In this document: one piece after another, positions 9,088 through 18,750 of the stretch
Position numbering within the stretch: the first letter of the stretch is position 1
Layout of the letters: each line of letters begins with the position of its first letter
NCBI RefSeq assembly: GCF_000226295.1
Contig: NC_016025.1
Location: forward strand, 558,001-622,000
Direction of reading: 5' to 3'
DNA: 64,000 bases
Source of the DNA: Chloracidobacterium thermophilum B
Lineage (GTDB): Bacteria; Acidobacteriota; Blastocatellia; Chloracidobacteriales; Chloracidobacteriaceae
Notes under the pieces: model-generated
Told to the model about the DNA's origin: nothing
Database searches by the model: none
The model's input: only the letters and a program-made list of their open reading frames with translations
Program-made: the position numbers and the translations under genes

Positions 9088-10047
9088 TCAGTCTTTCCGT
9101 TTTTTGGACGCGATTGCACAAGCTATTTTGGCAGCAGTTTGGGCATTTCGCTTCAACAGTTTGACATTGGCATCCAGGCTTTTGCCATCCGTCAATGAAC
9201 TCACCTGCGCCAGCAGGTAGGGTGTGACGGACGCCCCCCGGATGCCCAGGGCTTCAGCGCGTGACAGGGCCGCCTCGATGGCGACCTCGACACCGGGGAC
9301 TTCCTCCGGCGGCGGCTGCACCACAACAACGCCCCCTCCCCCCCAGGCACGCTCCACCTGCCACAGACGCGCCAGGTCATCCAGACATTCAAAAGTAAAG
9401 CCCAGCCGCCGCCCGCTGCGCGCCGTGTAGAAGGCCGGAAATTCCGCACACTGCCACCCCACAACCGGCACACCATGGGTTTCCAGCCACTCCAGGGTGG
9501 CCGGTATGTCCAAAATGGCTTTGGCTCCGGCGCAGACCACCAGCACCGGATACCGGGCGAGGGCGGTCAGGTCGCTGCTGATGTCCCAGCTCTGGGCAGC
9601 ACCGCGATGAACCCCGCCAATCCCGCCGGTGGCCATGACCTCGATGCCGGCCAGGGCAGCCACCCGTGCGGTTGCCCCGACGGTCGTAGCCCCGTCCCAG
9701 CCCAAAGCCACGGCCGCCGCCAGATCACGCGCCCCCAGCTTGGCCACCGTTTGTTTATTGGGCGATACATCTCCCTCAGCAGAGGGCGTATCACAACACG
9801 CAGATTCACCAAATTGCATTATCAGACACTTGTCCATCCCCACCACCACCCGCCCCCCGACTACGCCCACTGTCGCCGGGACAGCTCCACCAGCGCGCAC
9901 TTCGGCCTCCATCGCCAAAGCCGTCTCCACATTCACCGGATAGGGCAGCCCGTGGGCAATGACGGTGCTCTCCAACGCCACCACCGGCTGCCCCTGTGCC
10001 AGCGCCGTCGCCACTTCCGCCGAAAGCTCAATCCCTTCCGCGTTCAT
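9088..10047 (-). CDS. psuG: Pseudouridine-5'-phosphate glycosidase
   Basis: 319 residues. Catalyses the reversible split of pseudouridine 5'-phosphate into uracil and ribose 5-phosphate, normally in pseudouridine breakdown with kinase PsuK. Family signatures: VVALESTVIAHGLPYPVNVE, TVGATARVAALAGI, ATGGIGGVHRGA, CAGAKAILDIPATLEWLETH and TPYLLAQV. A short extra loop (FGESACCDTPSAEGDVSPN, about residues 79-97) lies before KLGARDLA, where most homologues are shorter. No psuK is adjacent. The downstream neighbour on the same strand ends the unit at a convergent terminator. Confidence 0.92.
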   Translation of the reverse strand: MNAEGIELSAEVATALAQGQPVVALESTVIAHGLPYPVNVETALAMEAEVRAGGAVPATVGVVGGRVVVGMDKCLIMQFGESACCDTPSAEGDVSPNKQTVAKLGARDLAAAVALGWDGATTVGATARVAALAGIEVMATGGIGGVHRGAAQSWDISSDLTALARYPVLVVCAGAKAILDIPATLEWLETHGVPVVGWQCAEFPAFYTARSGRRLGFTFECLDDLARLWQVERAWGGGGVVVVQPPPEEVPGVEVAIEAALSRAEALGIRGASVTPYLLAQVSSLTDGKSLDANVKLLKRNAQTAAKIACAIASKKRKD

Positions 10048-10062
10048 CCGGCCCCTCCGGGT

Positions 10063-11721
10063 CTATCTGGCTTCCCCGGCGGCCGCCCGCCGGATGGCCT
10101 GTCCCGGACGCGCACCGGTCAGCTTGCCATCCTGCAGAACGGCCACTCCACGAACAAACACCGCCTGAATCCCGGTTGGAAAGTGATGGGGATCGTCATA
10201 AGTGGCGTTATCCTGAATCGTCCGGTCATCAAACAGCACCAAGTCGGCGATGAAACCTTCCTGAACCAGACCCCGCCGCCCCAGCCGGAACGTCTGCGCC
10301 GGCAGGCTCGTCATCTTGCGTACGGCGTCTTCCAGACGGAGTACCCCCAACTCGCGTACAAACCGCCCCAGCACCCGCGCATTGTTGCCATAGCCACGCG
10401 GATGCGGTACGCCAAGGCCCAGTTTGCGCACGCCGGCATCAGACGCCACCATCGTGAACGGCTCGCGCATGATGGTGGCCACATCATCTTCCCGCATGGT
10501 GTGGTAGATCATCCCGGCCCCGCCCTGCTCATACATCACCAGGATTTGCTCGGTCTGGGCATCCAGGTCATCCGTGCCCTGGGCCAGGCGCGTCACTTCC
10601 ACGAGATTTTTGCCGTTGTAGTCCACATTTGCGCCGTAAAACGCCACCACGGCATAGCTGAAATCCTCGCGGGTCTTGGCCTTCAGGTTGGCTTTGAGTT
10701 CCTCTTTGACCTGCGCCCGGAGCGTGGCATCCGCAAGGCGACGGAGCGCCTCTTCGCGCCCACCGGCCAGCACCCAGTCCGGCAGCAGGCTCTCCAGCGA
10801 AGTCGAAGACGCTGTGTAAGCGTACTGATCCACTGTCACTTCCAGCCCCCGGGCGCGTGCTGCCCGGATCAGTTCCAGTGCGCGGTCAGCCTGCCCCCAC
10901 AGCCGGGGCGTGGCCACCTTGAGGTGGGAGATGTCCACCGGCAGACCGGCCCGCTCACCAATGGTGATGGCTTCCGCAATGGCTTCCAGCACACCATTGC
11001 CTTCATTGCGCATGTGGGTTACGTACAACCCGCCAGCCGCCGCGACAACTTCCGCCAGCGCGACGATTTCATCCGTTTTGGCGAAACTCCCCGGAACGTA
11101 GATCAGTCCCGTGGAAAGCCCCACTGCGCCATCGTCCATGGCCTTGGCCACGAGACGTTTCATTGCAGCCAGTTCTTCGGAGGTCGGCTCGCGGTTGGCA
11201 TAGTTCATCACGGCCGCCCGGACTGAACCGTGCGCAATGAGCGTTGCCAGGTTGACCGTCAACGGTGTTTCTTTGTAGCCCCCCAGAAATGCTCCGACAT
11301 CCGTCACCGAACTCCCACAGTTTCCGGTCACAAGCGTCGTCACGCCCATGCGGATGAAGTTTTCGGCTTCCGGGTAGCGGAAGATGTCTTCCACGTGGGC
11401 ATGGACATCAATAAAGCCCGGCGCAAGGATGTGTCCCTTGGCATCCACTACTGTCGTGGCCCGGCCGGGCAACTTGCGCCCCACGCGCACGATGTAACCA
11501 TCTTTGATGGCCACCTCGGCCCGAAACCAGGGATTGCCCGTGCCGTCCACAACGCGGGCGTTCGTGATAAGCACATCGTAGGTTTCAAACGACGTGGGCA
11601 CTGGCGTTTTTTCAGGGGCTTTTTCAGGGGCCGTTTCCGCGGGTTTTTGCGCCACAGCCCAGTGGCTGGCTACAAACCACCAGATAACCAGCCACCACAG
11701 GCGTCGTTGCGACCAGATCAT
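10063..11721 (-). CDS. D-aminoacylase / N-acyl-D-amino-acid deacylase, exported
   Basis: 552 residues with an N-terminal hydrophobic signal ([16 protein letters not shown]) and then a proline/lysine linker. The amidohydrolase fold follows: [13 protein letters not shown] with the metal-binding histidines, [39 protein letters not shown] and a C-terminal [10 protein letters not shown]. It hydrolyses the N-acyl group of D-amino acids or related cyclic amides; the exact substrate is not readable. It overlaps the stop of the IorB-like gene upstream by 4 bp (11718-11721), so the three genes at 10063-14320 probably form one operon. Confidence 0.88.
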   Translation of the reverse strand: MIWSQRRLWWLVIWWFVASHWAVAQKPAETAPEKAPEKTPVPTSFETYDVLITNARVVDGTGNPWFRAEVAIKDGYIVRVGRKLPGRATTVVDAKGHILAPGFIDVHAHVEDIFRYPEAENFIRMGVTTLVTGNCGSSVTDVGAFLGGYKETPLTVNLATLIAHGSVRAAVMNYANREPTSEELAAMKRLVAKAMDDGAVGLSTGLIYVPGSFAKTDEIVALAEVVAAAGGLYVTHMRNEGNGVLEAIAEAITIGERAGLPVDISHLKVATPRLWGQADRALELIRAARARGLEVTVDQYAYTASSTSLESLLPDWVLAGGREEALRRLADATLRAQVKEELKANLKAKTREDFSYAVVAFYGANVDYNGKNLVEVTRLAQGTDDLDAQTEQILVMYEQGGAGMIYHTMREDDVATIMREPFTMVASDAGVRKLGLGVPHPRGYGNNARVLGRFVRELGVLRLEDAVRKMTSLPAQTFRLGRRGLVQEGFIADLVLFDDRTIQDNATYDDPHHFPTGIQAVFVRGVAVLQDGKLTGARPGQAIRRAAAGEAR

Positions 11722-13850
11722 GTATCCAGCTCAATGGGAAGTTTCCGAATCCGCTTCCCGGTCAGAGCGAACAGGGCATTACAAACGGCTGGGGCCACGG
11801 GCGGCAGCGCCGGTTCGCCGGCACCTGACGGAGACTCGCTGCTGGGAATGAGATGGACTTCGACGCGGGGCATTTCGGCCATCCGCAACAGCGGATAATC
11901 ATTGAAATTGGACTGCACGACCCGTCCCTGCTCGACCGTGATCGCGCCGTACAGCGCCGCACTCAGGGCAAAGGCGATACTACCCTCGATCTGCGCCTCG
12001 ACCTGGCTTGGGTTGACCACCGTACCGACATCCATGGCGCAGACAATCCGGTGAACACGCGGCAGGTCATCCTCAACGGACACTTCCGCAACCTGGGCGC
12101 AAAACGCGCCGAAGGAAAAATGGGACGCCACGCCACGGGCGCGCCCCCTGGGCAAGGGCTGCCCCCACCCGGCTGCTTTTGCCGCAACTTCCAGTACCCG
12201 CTTCAAACGCGGTGCTTTCCCCAGCCGCACCAGCCGGAACTCGACCGGATCGGCTTTGGCCGCATGGGCCAACTCATCCATCCACGATTCCTGCACAAAG
12301 GCATTCTGCGAATCGAACACCGCGCGCCAGAACCCAATCGGCACGGCGGTGTTGGCGCGGACATACTCCGCCCGAAAATTCGGCAGTTCGTAGGCTGTTG
12401 TGGTGATACCAGCCATGGCCCCCGGATCGACGCCTTTGCCCCCGTCCGGCTGGCGTTGCCCCCGAATGGATGGGGCCACCAGCCGATGCAGTACGGCCAC
12501 CGGCTGTCCGTTTTCGGCCAGGCCGGCTTTGACCACGTGCAGGCTGGCCGGGCGATACCAGCCGTGCTGCATGTCTTCCTCGCGCGTCCACGTCACCTGC
12601 ACCGGGACACCATTGAGCCGCCTGGCGACTTCAACGGCATCCGCCGCATAGTCGGCTTCAATCCGCCGCCCGAAACCGCCGCCGAGCAGGGTGACGTGAA
12701 TTTTGATGCGCCCGGCATCCAGCCCGGTAATGCGTCGGGCTTCATCCATAACAAAGTTCGGGAACTGCGTTGGGGCCCAGATTTCACAACCTTCGGCGCT
12801 GACCCGCGCCGTACAGTTTTGCGGCTCAAGGGTGGCATGGTGCAGGTACGGCACTTCATAAACGGCTTCAAGCTGTTTTGCGGCTGAAGCAAATGCCTTG
12901 TCGAAGTCTCCGTCCTGCCGGGCGACATCCCCCGGCGACGTGGATTTCTCAATGAACATGGCGCGAATGTCCGCACTGGACAACTTCGCATGGGGGCCGT
13001 CGTCCCAGGTGATGCGGAGTTTTTTCGCGCCTTCAAAAGCCGCCCAGGTGTTGGTGGCCACAACGGCCACCCCCCGGTCCGTCACAAAGACCTGTTCAAC
13101 GCCCGGCACCCGTTTGGCTTCAGTGTCCTCGACCTGCCTGACCTTGCCGCCAAAAACCGGAGGATGCACCATCGTGGCAAAACGCATCCCCGGCAGGCGC
13201 ACATCCATGCCATAGACGGCCTTGCCGGTGACAATGTCCGGGTTGTCGTAGCGCGGCACACGCCGCCCGATGAGCTTGAAATCCTTGGGGTCTTTGAGTT
13301 TGACCGCCTTGGGATCAGGAACGGGAAGGTTGGCGGCATCAGCGACGAGTTCGCCGTAGCTGAGTTTTTTCGTCGCATCCGAAGGATGCAACACAAAGCC
13401 AGCTTCCGTCCGACAGGCATCGGCCGGGACATTCCAGCGGCGGGCGGCCGCCTCGACCAGCATGGCGCGCGCTGTGGCGCCGGTCCGTCGCAGCGGCTCC
13501 CAGGCTCCCCGCAGGCTGCCGCTCCCGCCGGTGCCCTGAAATCCATAGCGCGACGGATCAAACGATGCCGTCTCCACGGTGACCTGCGACCAGTCAGCGT
13601 CTAGTTCTTCGGCCACCAGCATGGGCAGGCTGGTACGTACGCCCTGCCCCATTTCGGTCTTGTTGACAGTGACGAGAATGCGCCCATCAGGGCGAATGGT
13701 CACGAAGGCATTGGGAGCGAGCACCGGGGCGGTGGAATCCGCCGCCCGCACCCCGTTCGACTCGACGTGGCAGCCAAGTGTCAAAGCCACACCGGTCAGC
13801 GTCGCCCCGGCCAGAAACTCGCGTCGGGAAAGGTTGACAATCAGCGTCAT
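11718..13850 (-). CDS. Molybdenum hydroxylase large subunit, isoquinoline 1-oxidoreductase beta type
   Basis: 710 residues. The start at 13850 is chosen because it gives a twin-arginine signal ([20 protein letters not shown]) and overlaps the upstream gene by ATGA. The rest is an aldehyde oxidase/xanthine dehydrogenase molybdopterin domain: [35 protein letters not shown] and [19 protein letters not shown]. The C-terminal part has [20 protein letters not shown] and ends at GKRIRKLPI. With the small subunit it would hydroxylate an N-heterocycle or aldehyde at a molybdopterin cytosine dinucleotide site, in the periplasm. The electron acceptor gene is not in the window. Confidence 0.88.
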   Translation of the reverse strand: MTLIVNLSRREFLAGATLTGVALTLGCHVESNGVRAADSTAPVLAPNAFVTIRPDGRILVTVNKTEMGQGVRTSLPMLVAEELDADWSQVTVETASFDPSRYGFQGTGGSGSLRGAWEPLRRTGATARAMLVEAAARRWNVPADACRTEAGFVLHPSDATKKLSYGELVADAANLPVPDPKAVKLKDPKDFKLIGRRVPRYDNPDIVTGKAVYGMDVRLPGMRFATMVHPPVFGGKVRQVEDTEAKRVPGVEQVFVTDRGVAVVATNTWAAFEGAKKLRITWDDGPHAKLSSADIRAMFIEKSTSPGDVARQDGDFDKAFASAAKQLEAVYEVPYLHHATLEPQNCTARVSAEGCEIWAPTQFPNFVMDEARRITGLDAGRIKIHVTLLGGGFGRRIEADYAADAVEVARRLNGVPVQVTWTREEDMQHGWYRPASLHVVKAGLAENGQPVAVLHRLVAPSIRGQRQPDGGKGVDPGAMAGITTTAYELPNFRAEYVRANTAVPIGFWRAVFDSQNAFVQESWMDELAHAAKADPVEFRLVRLGKAPRLKRVLEVAAKAAGWGQPLPRGRARGVASHFSFGAFCAQVAEVSVEDDLPRVHRIVCAMDVGTVVNPSQVEAQIEGSIAFALSAALYGAITVEQGRVVQSNFNDYPLLRMAEMPRVEVHLIPSSESPSGAGEPALPPVAPAVCNALFALTGKRIRKLPIELDT

Positions 13851-14320
13851 GACCGTTTTTCCCCTTTCTGCAACGTGGCGGCGCGCTGTACGGCGGCCCG
13901 GATGCGCTGGTACGTCCCACACCGGCAGAGATTCCCGGCCAGGGCGCTGGCAATGTCTTCTTCGGTAGGCTTGGGCTTGGCCGCCAGCAGGGCCGCCGCA
14001 GCCATCATCTGGCCGGGCTGGCAGTAGCCGCACTGGGCGACATCTTCGAGCTTCCACGCCTGCTGGACGGGATGCGTTCCATCCGGCGACAGCCCCTCGA
14101 TGGTTGTAACGCGCTTGCCTTCAACCCGTGACAGCGGCAGCGTGCACGACCGCACGGCAACACCGTCCAGGTGGACGGTACAGGCTCCGCAGAGACCGGC
14201 ACCGCAGCCGTATTTTGTTCCGGTCAAACCCAGGACATCACGCAGCACCCACAGCAGGGGCATTTCGGGCGGCGCGTCACAGGTTTGTTTCGTACCATTG
14301 ATCGTCACCGTGGTCGGCAT
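13847..14320 (-). CDS. Molybdenum hydroxylase 2Fe-2S subunit, isoquinoline 1-oxidoreductase alpha type
   Basis: 157 residues, the normal length. It has two [2Fe-2S] sites: plant-ferredoxin type [18 protein letters not shown] near residues 37-54, and the helical C-terminal site CGYCQPGQM ... GNLCRCGTY. It passes electrons from the molybdenum centre of the partner encoded by the overlapping downstream gene. No signal peptide; it would be carried out with the Tat-borne large subunit. It heads the operon, with a 233-bp divergent region upstream in which I see no clear operator. Confidence 0.92.
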   Translation of the reverse strand: MPTTVTINGTKQTCDAPPEMPLLWVLRDVLGLTGTKYGCGAGLCGACTVHLDGVAVRSCTLPLSRVEGKRVTTIEGLSPDGTHPVQQAWKLEDVAQCGYCQPGQMMAAAALLAAKPKPTEEDIASALAGNLCRCGTYQRIRAAVQRAATLQKGEKRS

Positions 14321-14553
14321 ACCCAGTACCTCAATCTGATGCAGTCAGGTCAGACGCGCGCGCAACGCATCCTAACGTCGGCTTTTACGCTACCGAACCC
14401 GAAAAAACAACGCGAAATGTCACAGGGCAAAGTTCAGGAAAGACAATTCACCGCATCCGAAAAGTGTGCTAAGTAACTAGGCGCACTCTGCGCCTCACGA
14501 CCGTTGTCCTCAAGCCAGCCTCAGCCCTCAACAGTCATTCCTGGAATCTGTCT

Positions 14554-16026
14554 ATGTCAGAGCAATCTGTTCCGCCATCTTCCCGCAGGCCACCGGTTCA
14601 AGTGCCGCCCGGCCGCTCCCAATCGCCCTACTTCCCGGAGTCCGGGCCAGCCGGGGCCAGCTTTGGCGAGCAGTTTTCCGGGCCGGGGGGCGTGGGGCGC
14701 GTCAACTATGCCGCACCTGGTCAGGCAGCCAGTCCCTACGCCGCGGGTTATGCCAGCGCCTCCAAGCCCTGGTGGCAGAAGGTTTCACGCCGGGGCTGGA
14801 TCATTGGCGGGGCAGCCGCCGGGGCTGTGACTATCGGCGGTGTCGCGGCCCTTGTCGCCCTGCTCAGCGAGGAGGAAATTGACACCGATTCGCTTGAACT
14901 CCAGAAAAAAAGTGGCTGGAACATCGGTTCGGAAAACCGTCCGCTGACCTTCAGCGTTCCGACAACGCAACTTGATTCCCGAAACAGCCAGGCCTGGCAG
15001 AAGTATCTCGATTCGAACGCCATGCTGGCAGCGTTTGAGCCGCGCGGCAAATGGCAGCCGTATTTTGTGCCGACCCTGATTCAGTCCCTTCAGGCGGAGT
15101 CACTCAGAAGCCAGCTCAAGCCCATCTTTGGCCCAAGTATGGATGCCAGCTACGGGCGCGGACAGGCGCTGGCCGAAGACATCCTCGCCAATGCTGCCAA
15201 CCCTGGCGAAACGGCGATTATTGTGGACCTCATCGGGCGCGACAGCATTGCCTACGGAGCCGGGTTGGCCTCCCACGGACGCCTGATTACGACGTTTGAT
15301 AACTATCCGCACCCACTTGGGGTTGTCCCGTCGCATGAAACTCTGGCGGCGATGCTCTATTACGCTGACGAAATTGCCGCCAAACAGGCGACCCTCCCGG
15401 AACATGCCCCGCCGGTCTTTCTGCTCGACGCCTACCGGCTCAACGATTACAAGGATGCTGACAACCAGTTTGACAACCGCTATCTGGCCAAGGTCCCGCC
15501 AGCGGCCAAGCTCACTGAAGCCGGAATCAAGCACATCATCTACGTGACGCCGGACAGTTCCCGGAAGGTGGAGATGGACGACCTCAACGAGGATTTCGTG
15601 GACTACAAAAACGCCGGCATCAGTGTGGCCATCCTGCCGGCCAGCGAGTTCATGCCTGCCCCGAACCAAAGCGCGGGTACCAGTCGTCCCCGGTACTACT
15701 ACGGTGGGCACCCGATGGGCAGTGTGTGGTTCTTCTATTCGTACCCCTACTATGTTCCCTCGCCGGTCTATGTCAGCCGTACGCCTTACTACCGCATGGT
15801 CTCTCCGGCGACGAACCCGATGGTCTCGCGTGTGCCAAGCTACACGCCGGCTCCGCGGCAGACCATGTTTTCATCCTCACGGATAGGGGGCGCGCGGGGC
15901 ATTGGACGCAGCAAGCCAAGCGGGTTTGGTCGCAGTACGGTGCGGGTGGGCTCCGGCGGACGGATTACTGGTACCCGCGCCGGCCGCTCCGGCTCGTTTG
16001 GGCGTGGCGGCTTCGGCTTCGGATGA
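14554..16026 (+). CDS. Membrane-anchored hypothetical protein with Gly/Arg-rich tail
   Basis: 490 residues, family not recognised. Residues 1-75 are proline/glycine/serine-rich and probably disordered. One membrane helix follows at ~82-104 (IIGGAAAGAVTIGGVAALVA). A globular domain at ~120-370 contains GRGQALAEDILANAANPGET, IVDLIGRDSIAYGAG and an alternating alpha/beta pattern. The tail (~395-490) is rich in Tyr, Pro and then Gly-Arg-Ser (FGRSTVRVGSGGRITG). The tail resembles low-complexity ends of surface or envelope proteins. The globular part would lie outside the cytoplasm if the positive-inside rule holds. Not obviously part of an operon; the next gene begins 49 bp on. Confidence 0.7.
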   Translation: MSEQSVPPSSRRPPVQVPPGRSQSPYFPESGPAGASFGEQFSGPGGVGRVNYAAPGQAASPYAAGYASASKPWWQKVSRRGWIIGGAAAGAVTIGGVAALVALLSEEEIDTDSLELQKKSGWNIGSENRPLTFSVPTTQLDSRNSQAWQKYLDSNAMLAAFEPRGKWQPYFVPTLIQSLQAESLRSQLKPIFGPSMDASYGRGQALAEDILANAANPGETAIIVDLIGRDSIAYGAGLASHGRLITTFDNYPHPLGVVPSHETLAAMLYYADEIAAKQATLPEHAPPVFLLDAYRLNDYKDADNQFDNRYLAKVPPAAKLTEAGIKHIIYVTPDSSRKVEMDDLNEDFVDYKNAGISVAILPASEFMPAPNQSAGTSRPRYYYGGHPMGSVWFFYSYPYYVPSPVYVSRTPYYRMVSPATNPMVSRVPSYTPAPRQTMFSSSRIGGARGIGRSKPSGFGRSTVRVGSGGRITGTRAGRSGSFGRGGFGFG

Positions 16027-16075
16027 TGACACAGGCTGTCTGTCAGGGATGCTTTGCCTTGGGTAGGTCAACCGG

Positions 16076-16585
16076 ATGAGCACACCAACCGACGGGCTTT
16101 TTCTCCAGAGTGACGGGAAGCACGGCATCTGTGTGGATGCGACCGGTGCGCCGGGTATGCTGGCGCCGGCACTCTCGGACCTGCTGGCCGCGCTGCGCGA
16201 AACGGACGAAGACCTCCCCGATTGCCTGCGCCAGATTGGACAGAACTGGGGCGAACGGATGGTTGCACGCTTTCCGGCACTCCTGGCCGAGCGTACCGGA
16301 CGGACGCTGCCACTGGCGCAAGCCCCCGTTGAACCCTTTCTTGGCTTGTGCTGCGACTACCTGCAGGCGCATGGATTTGGGCGGTGCGACTTCGTCGCGC
16401 AGGAACCGACCCTGACCATCCACATTCAGGATGGGCAACCTGATGCCCTCCCGCTTCTGGCAGGCTTTTTTGAAGCCCTCATTTCCACGGTTGCTGACCT
16501 GCCGGTGCAGTGCCGGCCAGCCGCTGAAAACGGTCATCATCTGTGCCTGGAAGTCTTCCAGCCGGCCGATGCCCTTGAAAACTGA
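16076..16585 (+). CDS. Hypothetical protein, V4R/heme-NO-binding-like shape
   Basis: 169 residues with no signal or membrane segment. Motifs that can be seen: CLRQIGQNWGERMVARFPAL, then LGLCCDYLQAHGFGRCDF, then FFEALISTVADLPVQC. The order helix - Cys-rich strand - helix - 'FFEAL' recalls small-molecule-binding V4R proteins, but this is a weak structural impression rather than a family hit. No partner genes suggest a role. Confidence 0.55.
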   Translation: MSTPTDGLFLQSDGKHGICVDATGAPGMLAPALSDLLAALRETDEDLPDCLRQIGQNWGERMVARFPALLAERTGRTLPLAQAPVEPFLGLCCDYLQAHGFGRCDFVAQEPTLTIHIQDGQPDALPLLAGFFEALISTVADLPVQCRPAAENGHHLCLEVFQPADALEN

Positions 16586-16589
16586 CCTG

Positions 16590-16617
16590 TTGACCGTGGG
16601 CGTTTCTGCCTTATACT
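16590..16617 (+). promoter_or_regulatory. Sigma-70-type promoter for the gene at 16625
   Basis: TTGACC (16590-16595), 16-bp spacer, TATACT (16612-16617). The expected transcription start is at about 16624-16625, which coincides with the ATG of the next gene. Confidence 0.6.
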
Positions 16618-16624
16618 ACCTAGC

Positions 16625-17263
16625 ATGGTGCGTGTGTTCCGTTCCCGTTGGTCAGTTCTGGTAACAATGCTGGCGCTGTCAGCGGTATGCGTGACACCGC
16701 TGGCCTGCGTGCTGAACTGCCTGATGGGTGGCTGCATGCATGCGGCTCAGGCGCAAACCCAACCGGCAACGGCCCACATTGCCCTGTTCGGCGGCGGCGC
16801 TGTTGCCACAGCGATACCAGCCACACCGGACACGCTCCTCCGCACGCCGGCCACACCCCGGTCAAAACACCTCTGCTGCGCAGTCAGGAAGCAGAATCGG
16901 CTCCCGCAGCCGGTGGCTGGAGCATCGGCAATGCCAGCCACACCGGCATCAGGCGCACTGGCAGCGAAAGCCGCTTCCGGGCAGTCAATGCTTCGTCTGG
17001 AAACAAGCGGACTGACGGCCGGAAACACGGCAGCCCTCGTTGGCGCTGATGATGCGTGTTGCGGCTGCCACCATGCCGAAACGCCAGACCGGTTCACGGT
17101 GGCGTCGCTCTTTACTTTTGAGGCACCGCTGGCCGCAACGACCTGCCTGCCGGTTCGCCTTCCCGTTGTCCGGCGTCCCACGGCTTCACAGCCGCCGGTG
17201 GTCGTGGCGTACCAGCCTTCTCGCCGGGACACCTATCTCAGGTGCTGTGTCTTCAGGATTTAG
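16625..17263 (+). CDS. Exported hypothetical protein with paired cysteines
   Basis: 212 residues. The N-terminal hydrophobic stretch (VLVTMLALSAVCVTPLACVL) is a signal peptide or anchor and is followed by MGGCMHAAQAQ. The rest is low-complexity Ala/Pro/Thr with HLCCAVRK, DDACCGCHH and RCCVF. Such Cys/His-rich exported proteins may bind metal, which is an inference only. No known family. The ATG lies at the predicted transcription start, so translation may be leaderless; otherwise the Met at 16664 is the start, but it has no ribosome binding site either. The next gene downstream encodes another CC-rich exported protein. Confidence 0.55.
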   Translation: MVRVFRSRWSVLVTMLALSAVCVTPLACVLNCLMGGCMHAAQAQTQPATAHIALFGGGAVATAIPATPDTLLRTPATPRSKHLCCAVRKQNRLPQPVAGASAMPATPASGALAAKAASGQSMLRLETSGLTAGNTAALVGADDACCGCHHAETPDRFTVASLFTFEAPLAATTCLPVRLPVVRRPTASQPPVVVAYQPSRRDTYLRCCVFRI

Positions 17264-17360
17264 TCTTCGGAAGTGGGTTGACCTTCGCTTTGATGGCTTA
17301 TGCGCTCCACGATGAGCGCTTGGACTTCACACTTTCGTTGACACAAAAAGGAGACACATC

Positions 17361-17630
17361 ATGCTGAAAGTTATCGTTCCAGCCCTGTTCCTCATGACCA
17401 CGTTCTTCGGCGGTGACCTGGCCACGGCCAAGACCCCGAAGGCCACGAAGAAAGCCCCGGCCGCCTGCTGCGCCACAAAGAAGAAAGAAACGGCTTCCTG
17501 CTGTGCCAAGCTCAACTGCTGCGCCGATCGGGACTGCGGCATGGGTGCGGACTGCTGTGCGCCCGGCAGCGACTGCTGCGTGGATGGGCAGTGCACCGCT
17601 GGCAAGAAGGCCAAGAAGACAGCCCGCTGA
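17361..17630 (+). CDS. Small exported protein with many CC pairs
   Basis: 89 residues: a signal peptide (VIVPALFLMTTFFGGDLATA), a lysine/alanine-rich stretch, then five CC pairs within about 45 residues (ACCATK, SCCAK, NCCADRDC, DCCAPGSDCC, DGQC), ending in basic residues. GGAG lies a few bases before the ATG. The pattern suits metal binding or a disulphide-knotted secreted peptide; no family assignment is possible. A strong terminator follows at 17678. Confidence 0.75.
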   Translation: MLKVIVPALFLMTTFFGGDLATAKTPKATKKAPAACCATKKKETASCCAKLNCCADRDCGMGADCCAPGSDCCVDGQCTAGKKAKKTAR

Positions 17631-17677
17631 ACCGGCCGGCATCCGCAACCGAGCCTTTCGTGTTCACCTCTTTTCCA

Positions 17678-17710
17678 CGCGCGGGGGCGCTCCCCGCGCG
17701 TTTTGTCTTG
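17678..17710 (+). terminator. Rho-independent terminator
   Basis: Stem CGCGCGGGG/CCCCGCGCG with a 5-base loop, followed by TTTTGTCTTG. It ends the CC-rich protein transcript; the convergent gene ends at 17752. Confidence 0.75.
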
Positions 17711-17751
17711 TTGCACACCGCCTGTTCGGGCCAACAAGCCGGAAAGCGCCG

Positions 17752-18750
17752 CTAGGCCAAACGGGCTTCCGAGCCGGCAAAGGCCACAAGACAGCCTTGA
17801 AGGTCTGGCGGTAGCGGCGACACAAAACGCATCGGCTGCGCCGATACGGGATGCACAAATGCCAGATGCGCCGCGTGGAGAAACTGCCTTCCCAACCGCT
17901 CGACGGCCTGACGCTGGGACGGATGGCGCAGTTGCCGGTCACACCCTAAACCGTAGAGCGGATCGCCCACGACCGGATGCCGGATGTGGGCGCAGTGAAC
18001 CCGAATCTGGTGTGTCCGCCCGGTCTCAATCCGTACCTCAAGCAGTGTCACCGGCCCAAACCGCTGCCGAACCACGTAGTGGGAACGCGCCGGACGTCCG
18101 CCCGGGTCCACTGTCATCTTCAGGCGGTGTTTGCGGTCACGGGCAATGGGGGCGTCAATTGTGCCGGTCCCGACGACATCGCCGTGAACCAGCGCCAGGT
18201 AGCCCTTTTCAACCGTGCGGGCGCGAAACTGCCCGGCGAGGTGTTCCAACGCCGCGTCAGTTTTGGCGACGACCATCAGACCCGAAGTATCCCGGTCGAG
18301 CCGGTGTACAATTCCCGGACGCAACGGCTCAGCCCCCGGCCGCTGGTGGCCGAAGTGAAACGCCAGCGCATTGGCCAGTGTCCCGTGCATCACGCCTGCC
18401 GCCGGATGGACGACCTGCCCGGCGGGTTTTTCCAGCACCAGGATCGCTTCATCTTCAAATCGAATCGTGAGCGGCAAGTCTTCCGGTACAAGGTCCGTTG
18501 TCACCGGCGCTGGAACATCCGCCTCAATTTCATCGCCCGGCCCCACGCGGTAACTTGCGCGCCGCACCTGTCCGTTGACCCGTACTTCGCCGTCGGCAAT
18601 GGCTCGCTGGATGCGCGCCCGGCTGACGGCCAGAACCTCGGCCAGAAACACATCGAGCCGGAGACCGGCAGATGCCTCCGGCACCCGACACAGCACTGTC
18701 TCGGCTGCCGACAGGTCCAAGGCGCTGACAGTGGAAGGGTCTGCATCCAT
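17752..18750 (-). CDS. rluD: 23S rRNA pseudouridine synthase, RluD type
   Basis: 332 residues from the ATG at 18750, which overlaps the upstream stop (TAATG). The S4 RNA-binding domain covers residues ~20-80 (RLDVFLAEVLAVSRARIQRA, GEVRVNGQVRRAS). The catalytic domain carries GIVHRLDRDTSGLMVVAKT with the catalytic aspartate, then GRTHQIRVH and HAAHLAFVHP. RluD isomerises uridines in helix 69 of 23S rRNA; RluC and RluA relatives cannot be fully excluded. It is the last gene of a minus-strand run (21098 to 17752). Confidence 0.9.
   Translation of the reverse strand: MDADPSTVSALDLSAAETVLCRVPEASAGLRLDVFLAEVLAVSRARIQRAIADGEVRVNGQVRRASYRVGPGDEIEADVPAPVTTDLVPEDLPLTIRFEDEAILVLEKPAGQVVHPAAGVMHGTLANALAFHFGHQRPGAEPLRPGIVHRLDRDTSGLMVVAKTDAALEHLAGQFRARTVEKGYLALVHGDVVGTGTIDAPIARDRKHRLKMTVDPGGRPARSHYVVRQRFGPVTLLEVRIETGRTHQIRVHCAHIRHPVVGDPLYGLGCDRQLRHPSQRQAVERLGRQFLHAAHLAFVHPVSAQPMRFVSPLPPDLQGCLVAFAGSEARLA

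Noticed and set aside
9475-12887. Long + strand frames opposite psuG, the D-aminoacylase and IorB
   Set aside because: Shadows of the minus-strand genes, with low-complexity His/Arg/Pro composition and no motifs.
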